Below are positions 16,502-21,137 of a stretch of 21,137 nucleotides of DNA, piece after piece. Under the pieces are notes generated by a model. The model worked only from the letters and a program-made list of their open reading frames with translations, did not search any database and was not told the DNA's origin. The translations under genes were made by a program, and so were the position numbers. The stretch's first letter is position 1; every line of letters starts with the position of its first letter. This DNA comes from Actinomycetes bacterium (GTDB taxonomy: Bacteria > Actinomycetota > Actinomycetes > Actinomycetales > Microbacteriaceae): contig JAEYZI010000048.1 of NCBI GenBank assembly GCA_023428065.1, forward strand, positions 1 to 21,137, in the 5' to 3' direction.

Positions 16502-17289
16502 CCGATCTCGCAGTGCAGGCCACGGGCGTCGGCAAGGTCTTCGCCACGAGGGCCGGCGACGTCACGGCTCTCACGGGTGTCGACCTCGAGGTGCGCGCGG
16601 GCGAGTTCGTCTCGCTCATCGGCCCGTCGGGCTGCGGCAAGTCGACCCTGCTGCGGCTCATCGCGGATCTCGACGAGGCGACCACGGGTGAGCTCACGGT
16701 CTTCGGCAAGCCCGCGCGCCGAGCCCGGCTCGACCAGGACTATGGCATCGCCTTCCAGCAGGCGGGGCTCCTGCCGTGGCGCACGGTCGCCGACAACATC
16801 GCCCTGCCGCTCGAGCTGCACCGCGTGCCCAAGCCGGAGCGCGCGGTGCGCGTCGCCGAGCTCGCCGAGCTCGTGGGGCTCACCGAGTTCGTCGAGCGCT
16901 ACCCCGACCAGCTCTCGGGCGGCATGCAGCAGCGCGTCGCGATCGCGCGCGCCCTCGCGGCGAGCCCGCGCCTGCTGCTCATGGACGAGCCCTTCGGCGC
17001 CCTCGACGAGATGACGCGCGAATACCTGCAGGGCGAGCTCGCGCGCATCGCCGCCGAGACGGGCGCCGCGGTCGTCTTCGTGACCCACTCGATCCCCGAG
17101 GCGGTGTTCCTCTCCGACCGCGTCGTCGTCATGAGCCCGCGACCCGGCCGCATCACCGACGTCGTCGAGACCGGCTTCGGCGACGCGCGTACCGAGGCGC
17201 TGCGCGAGGACCCCGCCTACTTCGCGAAGGTCACGGCCGTGCGCGAGGCGCTGCACGGCGTCAAGGTCGAACGGGCGAACGAGCGATGA
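16498..17289 (+). CDS. ABC transporter ATP-binding protein, SsuB/TauB/ThiY-partner type
   Basis: This 263-residue importer ATPase is complete: Walker A GPSGCGKST (42-50), Q-loop Gln87-Gln88 in FQQAGLLPWRTV, signature LSGGMQQR (139-146), Walker B LLLMDEPFGALDE (159-171) and switch His197 in VTHSIPEAVFLSDRV. The LLPWRTV and FGALDEMTR wording is typical of the nitrate/sulfonate/taurine subfamily. The ATG at 16498 overlaps the first permease stop, and its stop overlaps the second permease start (both ATGA). The substrate is set by the downstream binding protein. Confidence 0.94.
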   Translation: MTDLAVQATGVGKVFATRAGDVTALTGVDLEVRAGEFVSLIGPSGCGKSTLLRLIADLDEATTGELTVFGKPARRARLDQDYGIAFQQAGLLPWRTVADNIALPLELHRVPKPERAVRVAELAELVGLTEFVERYPDQLSGGMQQRVAIARALAASPRLLLMDEPFGALDEMTREYLQGELARIAAETGAAVVFVTHSIPEAVFLSDRVVVMSPRPGRITDVVETGFGDARTEALREDPAYFAKVTAVREALHGVKVERANER

Positions 17290-18068
17290 GCGCGTCGCTC
17301 GGCACCGAGACGCGCCTCGCGCCGTGGCTGCGCGTCGGCGCGCCGATCGGCGTCGGCGTCCTGCTGCTGCTCGCCTGGACGCTCTACGTCGAGCTCGGCG
17401 ACGCGCCGCGCATGCTCCCGAGCCCCCTCGCGATCGGCGAGGAGTTCGCGCTGCGCTGGAACATCATCTGGGACGACATGGTCGTCACGGCCGCGAACGC
17501 GCTCATCGGTCTCACGGTGGGCTCGATCCTCGCCGTCGTGCTCGCGGGACTCGCGGCGGCCTGGCGCCCCGTCGACGGGATGCTCGCGCCCCTCGTCGCG
17601 GCGCTCGCGGTCATCCCGATCGTCGCGATCACACCCATCCTCAACACGATGTTCGGGGCGTCGAGCCAGTTCGGACGCCAGGCGGTCGCGACGATCGCGG
17701 CGTTCATCCCCGTGTTCGTCAACGTGCTGCGCGGCCTCCGCCAGACGAAGCCCGTGCACCGCGACCTCATGCGCGCCTCCGCCGCGACGGGGGCGCAGAC
17801 GTTCCGGATGCTGACGCTCCCCACCGCGATCCCCTACCTCATGACGGGCCTGCGCGTCGCGAGCTCGCTCGCCGTCATCGCCGCGCTCGTCGCCGAGTAC
17901 TTCGGGGGACCCTCGGACGGCATCGGCACCTCGATCGCCATCTACGCCAAGTCCGGCCGCGCCGCCCTCGCGTGGGCGTATGTCGCCGGCGGCATCCTCA
18001 TCGGACTCGTCTTCTTCCTCATCACCGCGTTCCTCGAACGCCTCGTGACGAGGCACGCGCCGGGCTGA
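17286..18068 (+). CDS. ABC transporter permease, SsuC/TauC/ThiX type (second of two)
   Basis: This 260-residue permease is of standard length, with about six helices and an EAA-type loop: RASAATGAQTFRMLTLP, then AIPYLMTGLRVASSLAVIAALVAEYFGG. It is clearly homologous to but shorter than the first permease, so the transporter probably uses a permease heterodimer with one ATPase. The start overlaps the ATPase stop. A 77-base gap follows before the lipoprotein gene. That gap contains an 8-base tandem duplication (TCGCTCCA at 18086-18101) but no clear promoter. Confidence 0.92.
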   Translation: MSASLGTETRLAPWLRVGAPIGVGVLLLLAWTLYVELGDAPRMLPSPLAIGEEFALRWNIIWDDMVVTAANALIGLTVGSILAVVLAGLAAAWRPVDGMLAPLVAALAVIPIVAITPILNTMFGASSQFGRQAVATIAAFIPVFVNVLRGLRQTKPVHRDLMRASAATGAQTFRMLTLPTAIPYLMTGLRVASSLAVIAALVAEYFGGPSDGIGTSIAIYAKSGRAALAWAYVAGGILIGLVFFLITAFLERLVTRHAPG

Positions 18069-18145
18069 CCGGCATCCGCACCATCTCGCTCCATCGCTCC
18101 ATCCCGCACCACCTGGATCACTCACGGAACTGAAAGGGAAACAGC

Positions 18146-19318
18146 ATGAGACTCAGCACGAGGCGCGGTCTCGGACTCGTGTCCGCGGCCGCCGTCACGG
18201 CGCTCGCCCTCGCGGCGTGCTCCGCGCAGTCGGGCGACGACTCGGGCGACGCCGACGGCGACTTCACGCCGCTCACGTCGATCAAGCTGCAGCTGCAGTG
18301 GCTGCCGCAGGCGCAGTTCGCCGGCTACTCCATCGCCCAGGAGAAGGGCTACTTCGAGGAGGAGGGCTTCGACTCGGTCGAGATCGTGCCCTCCGGCGGT
18401 GACATCGTGCCGCAGGATGCGCTCGTCGCGGGCGACGTCGACTTCGCGGTCGCGTGGGTGCCCAAGGTGCTCGGCAGCATCGAGGCGACCGGCGTCGAGC
18501 TCACCGACATCGCGCAGGTGTTCCAGACCTCCGGCACGACGCAGGTGTCCTGGAAGGGCGACGGCATCACCGACGTCGCGGACTTCGAAGGCAAGCGCAT
18601 CGGCTCGTGGGGCTTCGGCAACGAGTGGGAGATCTTCGCCGCCATGGCGGCCGAGGGCCTCGACTCGACGACCGTCTCCGTCACGACGCAGGACTTCTCC
18701 ATGAACGCCCTTCTCGACGGCGACGTCGACGCCGCCCAGGCGATGACCTACAACGAACTCGCGCAGGTGCTCGAGACCGTCAACCCCGACACGGGCGAGC
18801 TGTACACGCTCGACGACCTCGACGTCATCTACTACGACGACACCGAGGGCGCCATGCTCCAGGACGCGCTGTGGGCCGACACGAAGCGCCTCGAGGACGA
18901 CCCCGCCTATGCGGACGCCGCGGTGCGGTTCCTCAAGGCCGTCGCGAAGGGCTGGCTCTACGCGCGCGACAACCCGGAGGACGCCGCCGCGATCGTCTAC
19001 GACATCGCCTCGAACGCCGAGGCGGCGTTCCCCGTGGGGCCTGTGCACCAGCTCTGGATGATGAACGAGGTCAACAAGCTCATCTGGACGGGCGCCGAGT
19101 TCGGCGTCGTCGACGAGGGCGCGTGGAAGAAGACCGTGGCCGGCGCCCTCTCGGCCGTCAACCAGGACGGTCTCAACCTCATCACGGAGGAGCCGCCCGC
19201 ATCGGCGTACTCGAACGAGTACATCGAGAAGGCGCTCGCGGAGCTCGCCGATGAGGGAGTCGACCTCTCCGGCTCGTACACTCCGATCGAGGTCGTCCTC
19301 ACCGAGGGCGGCCAGTAG
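18146..19318 (+). CDS. NMT1/THI5-like ABC substrate-binding lipoprotein
   Basis: This 390-residue protein has a signal peptide with lipobox LAA-Cys25, then an acidic Ser/Gly/Asp linker. The mature domain opens with KLQLQWLPQAQFAGYSIAQE and has GYFEEEGFDSVEIVPSGGDIVPQDALVAGDVDFAVAW-type sequence, the hallmark of the NMT1/THI5 (SsuA/ThiY/RibY) fold. Such proteins bind pyrimidine precursors, riboflavin, sulfonates or ureides. The enzymes in the operon point to a pyrimidine, dihydropyrimidine or N-carbamoyl compound. AAGGGA lies six bases before the ATG. A strong GC hairpin follows the stop, which may stabilise or partly terminate the message and so raise binding-protein levels relative to the downstream gene. 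Confidence 0.9.
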   Translation: MRLSTRRGLGLVSAAAVTALALAACSAQSGDDSGDADGDFTPLTSIKLQLQWLPQAQFAGYSIAQEKGYFEEEGFDSVEIVPSGGDIVPQDALVAGDVDFAVAWVPKVLGSIEATGVELTDIAQVFQTSGTTQVSWKGDGITDVADFEGKRIGSWGFGNEWEIFAAMAAEGLDSTTVSVTTQDFSMNALLDGDVDAAQAMTYNELAQVLETVNPDTGELYTLDDLDVIYYDDTEGAMLQDALWADTKRLEDDPAYADAAVRFLKAVAKGWLYARDNPEDAAAIVYDIASNAEAAFPVGPVHQLWMMNEVNKLIWTGAEFGVVDEGAWKKTVAGALSAVNQDGLNLITEEPPASAYSNEYIEKALAELADEGVDLSGSYTPIEVVLTEGGQ

Positions 19319-19330
19319 AACCCACCCGTC

Positions 19331-19359
19331 GGGGCGGGCGGCCGCGCGCCGCCCGCCCC
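19331..19359 (+). terminator. Strong intra-operon hairpin after the binding-protein gene
   Basis: GGGGCGGGCGGC (19331-19342) pairs perfectly with GCCGCCCGCCCC (19348-19359) around a five-base loop. There is no U-tract. A second weak six-base hairpin (CCGCCC/GGGCGG) follows directly. It lies between two genes that otherwise look co-directional, so it may be an attenuator or 3'-end stabiliser rather than a full stop. Confidence 0.6.
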
Positions 19360-19397
19360 GCACCCGCCCACGGGCGGCCCAGCCAGGGAACAGATAC

Positions 19398-20714
19398 ATG
19401 AGCACCAACCAGCACACCCTCGACCTCGATCGCGCCCACGTGTTCCACTCGTGGTCCGCGCAGGGGGCGCTCGCACCCCTCGTGATCGCCGGCGCATCCG
19501 GCACCGAGGTGTGGGACTACGACGGCAACCGCTACCTCGACTTCTCGAGCCAGCTCGTCAACGTCAACATCGGACACGCCCACCCCAAGGTCGTCGCCGC
19601 GATCCAGGAGCAGGCCGCCGTGCTCCCGACGGTCGCCCCCGCGCACGCGAACCTGCAGCGCGGCGAGGCGGCCGCGCGCATCCTCGCGAAGGCGGGACCC
19701 GGATTCGGCAAGGTCTTCTTCACCAACGGCGGTGCGGATGCGAACGAGAACGCGATCCGGATGGCGCGCCTCACGACGGGGCGCGACAAGGTGCTCTCCA
19801 CCTACCGCAGCTACCACGGCAACACGGGGGCGGCGGTCGTCGCGACGGGCGACTGGCGCCGTATCCCCAACGAGTACGCGCGCGGGCACGTGCACTTCTT
19901 CGGGCCGTTCCCCTACCGCTCGGAGTTCTGGTCGGACTCGCCCGAGCAGGAGGCGGAGCGTGCCCTCCACCACCTCGAGCGCGTCATCCAGTCGGAGGGC
20001 GCGGCGTCGATCGCCGCCCTCCTGCTCGAGGGCATCCCGGGCACGGCGGGCGTCATCATGCCGCCGCCCGGCTGGTACGCGGGCGTGCGCGAGCTGTGCG
20101 ACCGCTACGGCATTCTGCTCATCGTCGACGAGGTCATGTCGGGCTTCGGGCGTACGGGCGACTGGTTCGCGTGGCAGAACCCCGCCGTCAACCCGGAGGG
20201 CGTCGTGCCCGACCTCGTGACGTTCGCGAAGGGCGTCAACTCGGGCTACGTGCCGGTCGGCGGCGTCATCATCTCGGAGCAGATCGCGCAGGTCTTCGAC
20301 GACCAGGTCTTCCCGGGCGGTCTCACCTACTCGGGGCACCCGCTCGCCGCCGCGTCGATCGTCGCCTCGATCGACGCCATGGAGGAGGAGGGCATCATCG
20401 AGAACGCCGCGACGATCGGCCGCGACGTGCTCGGCCCGGGACTCCACGCGCTCGCGGAGTCGCACCCGATGATCGGCGAGGTGCGCGGCATCGGCGTCTT
20501 CTGGGCGCTCGACCTCGTGACCTCGCGCGAGACGCGCGAGCCCGTCGCGGCGTCCACGATCGGCGCGCTCAAGAAGGAGCTCATGGCGCGCGGCCTGCTG
20601 CCGTTCACGGCCGACAACCGCATCCACGTCGTCCCGCCGTGCACCGTGACGGCCGAGGAATGCGTGCGCGCCCTCGCGATCCTCGACGAGGCGTTCACCG
20701 CGGTCGAGGGCTGA
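19398..20714 (+). CDS. Class III PLP-dependent aminotransferase, probable beta-alanine (omega-amino acid) transaminase
   Basis: This 438-residue fold-type I class III aminotransferase has GNRYLDFSSQLVNVNIGHAHPK near the N terminus, FTNGGADANENAIRMAR (phosphate cup), YRSYHGNTGA, Asp244-Glu245 in LIVDEVMSGFGRTG and the PLP lysine Lys278 in TFAKGVNSGYVPVGG. It would move the amino group of beta-alanine or 3-aminoisobutyrate to pyruvate or 2-oxoglutarate, giving malonate or methylmalonate semialdehyde. This fits the end of reductive pyrimidine breakdown. AGGGAA lies seven bases before the ATG. The family also covers GABA, taurine and putrescine aminotransferases, so the substrate comes from context. 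No semialdehyde dehydrogenase follows in the window. It is separated from the binding protein by a hairpin and followed by a terminator. Confidence 0.9.
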   Translation: MSTNQHTLDLDRAHVFHSWSAQGALAPLVIAGASGTEVWDYDGNRYLDFSSQLVNVNIGHAHPKVVAAIQEQAAVLPTVAPAHANLQRGEAAARILAKAGPGFGKVFFTNGGADANENAIRMARLTTGRDKVLSTYRSYHGNTGAAVVATGDWRRIPNEYARGHVHFFGPFPYRSEFWSDSPEQEAERALHHLERVIQSEGAASIAALLLEGIPGTAGVIMPPPGWYAGVRELCDRYGILLIVDEVMSGFGRTGDWFAWQNPAVNPEGVVPDLVTFAKGVNSGYVPVGGVIISEQIAQVFDDQVFPGGLTYSGHPLAAASIVASIDAMEEEGIIENAATIGRDVLGPGLHALAESHPMIGEVRGIGVFWALDLVTSRETREPVAASTIGALKKELMARGLLPFTADNRIHVVPPCTVTAEECVRALAILDEAFTAVEG

Positions 20715-20721
20715 ACCCGCC

Positions 20722-20752
20722 CGGGGCGCTCCGTCGTGCGCGGAGCGCCCCG
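20722..20752 (+). terminator. Terminator of the pyrimidine operon
   Basis: CGGGGCGCTCCG (20722-20733) pairs perfectly with CGGAGCGCCCCG (20741-20752) around a seven-base loop, eight bases after the aminotransferase stop. It lacks a U-tract, as is common in high-GC actinobacteria. Confidence 0.7.
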
Positions 20753-20755
20753 CCC

Positions 20756-20771
20756 GGCCGGTGCGCCGGCC
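20756..20771 (+). terminator. Second GC hairpin behind the operon terminator
   Basis: GGCCGG (20756-20761) and CCGGCC (20766-20771) form a perfect stem with a TGCG loop, three bases after the first hairpin. It may reinforce termination. It also covers the expected -35 position of the next gene. Confidence 0.45.
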
Positions 20772-20781
20772 CCGAGGAGCG

Positions 20782-20787
20782 TAGAAT
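20782..20787 (+). promoter_or_regulatory. yceD: -10 box of a probable leaderless promoter for the YceD gene
   Basis: TAGAAT is a near-ideal -10 hexamer, with eight bases between it and the GTG at 20796, which places transcription start at or beside the start codon. The only Shine-Dalgarno-like sequence (GAGGAG, 20774-20779) is about 16 bases away, too far to serve the GTG, so leaderless translation is likely. No good -35 is visible. Confidence 0.6.
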
Positions 20788-20795
20788 CGGCGATC

Positions 20796-21137
20796 GTGCC
20801 TGCTGCCCAGAACCCCTACCTCGTGCCCGTGCACGACCTCATGCACCGCCCCGGCGAGCTGCGCGAGCGCGTGCTCGAGTTCGACGCGCCCGAACAGCTC
20901 GGCGAGTCGGTCGCGGTCGTCAAGGCGGGCACGCCCATCCGCATCGACCTCCGCCTCGAGGGCCTCCACGACGGCGTGCTCGTCACGGGCGAGGTCGATA
21001 CGACCGCCGACGGCGAGTGCGTGCGCTGCCTCGACCCCGTCGAGCTCCCCGTCGAAGTCGAATTCCAGGAGCTTTTCGCGTATTCTGAGGACGAAGCTTT
21101 CGACTTCGCGATTCGAGACGATCACGTGAATCTCGAA
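20796..21137 (+). CDS. yceD: YceD/DUF177 family protein, 3' partial
   Basis: The frame is open from a GTG at 20796 to the window end (114 codons) without a stop. The sequence NPYLVPVHDLMHRPGE opens the protein, and the family's Cys-x-x-Cys appears in GECVRCLDPVELPVEVEFQELF, followed by the usual acidic stretch. YceD/DUF177 proteins are linked to large ribosomal subunit and 23S rRNA metabolism and usually lie directly before rpmF (L32), then rnc, mutM and smc in actinobacteria; those would be beyond the edge. The last 20-30 codons are less GC-rich than the rest. The exact biochemical role of the family remains poorly defined. Confidence 0.88.
   Translation, partial: MPAAQNPYLVPVHDLMHRPGELRERVLEFDAPEQLGESVAVVKAGTPIRIDLRLEGLHDGVLVTGEVDTTADGECVRCLDPVELPVEVEFQELFAYSEDEAFDFAIRDDHVNLE

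Noticed and set aside
18086..18101. Tandem TCGCTCCA duplication before the lipoprotein gene
   Set aside because: Only two copies of eight bases with no symmetry or promoter context; likely incidental.
15557..19318. Sulfonate, taurine or nitrate importer
   Set aside because: The fold is compatible, but no sulfonate monooxygenase-reductase pair or nitrate reductase is nearby, and the enzymes around it act on dihydropyrimidine/N-carbamoyl compounds. Kept only as an alternative.
18122..19504. 460-codon antisense frame over the NMT1/THI5-like lipoprotein gene
   Set aside because: Composition is a Val/Asp/Arg-rich shadow; the plus-strand gene has a lipobox, ribosome-binding site and family motifs.
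19299..21125. 608-codon open frame antisense to the aminotransferase and yceD
   Set aside because: Typical GC-driven antisense frame rich in Arg, Asp and Glu; the plus-strand genes carry all recognised motifs and ribosome-binding sites.

Overview
The window is very GC-rich (roughly 70% or more by eye), densely coding DNA. Its genes sit in tight operons with 4-base ATGA/GTGA start-stop overlaps, many GTG starts and leaderless-type promoters. Gene content (C50 carotenoid genes, coenzyme F420-linked functions, an actinobacterial-type GGPP synthase, a MoxR/DUF58-type transglutaminase partner) points to an actinobacterium, most likely a member of the Microbacteriaceae. I see no mobile elements, rRNA, tRNA or CRISPR. 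It reads as a chromosomal segment with two metabolic islands between housekeeping genes.

Layout. (1) 2-2188, plus: 3' part of a membrane transglutaminase-like protein. (2) 4964-2213, minus: three-gene FecB/FecCD/FecE-type ABC importer. By sequence style it resembles the actinobacterial cassette proposed to import the F420 precursor F420-0. (3) 10109-5111, minus: complete C50 carotenoid operon crtE-crtB-crtI-crtYe-crtYf-crtEb. (4) 10214-10780, plus: divergent MarR regulator (CrtR-like), sharing a short AT-rich control region with crtE. (5) 12115-10787, minus: MocR-type GntR/aminotransferase regulator. (6) 12213-20714, plus: a probable pyrimidine or hydantoin catabolic operon, consisting of a beta-ureidopropionase-like amidohydrolase, dihydropyrimidinase, an LLM-class F420-type oxidoreductase, a permease-ATPase-permease-lipoprotein ABC importer of the NMT1/THI5 type, and a class III aminotransferase. 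(7) 20796-end, plus: start of a YceD/DUF177 protein behind two hairpins and a leaderless-type promoter.

How the genes fit together. The crt genes would build GGPP, phytoene and lycopene, then add two C5 units and cyclise the ends to give a decaprenoxanthin- or sarcinaxanthin-type C50 pigment. A repressor may sense isoprenoid supply at an operator lying inside the crtE promoter. The second operon would import a pyrimidine-like compound, open the dihydropyrimidine ring, remove the carbamoyl group and transaminate the resulting beta-amino acid. No conventional dihydropyrimidine dehydrogenase is present. The only redox enzyme is the LLM oxidoreductase between hydA and the transporter, so it is a candidate for the missing ring-reduction step, possibly using F420H2. 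The putative F420-precursor importer about 10 kb away makes this more interesting, but the link is inference.
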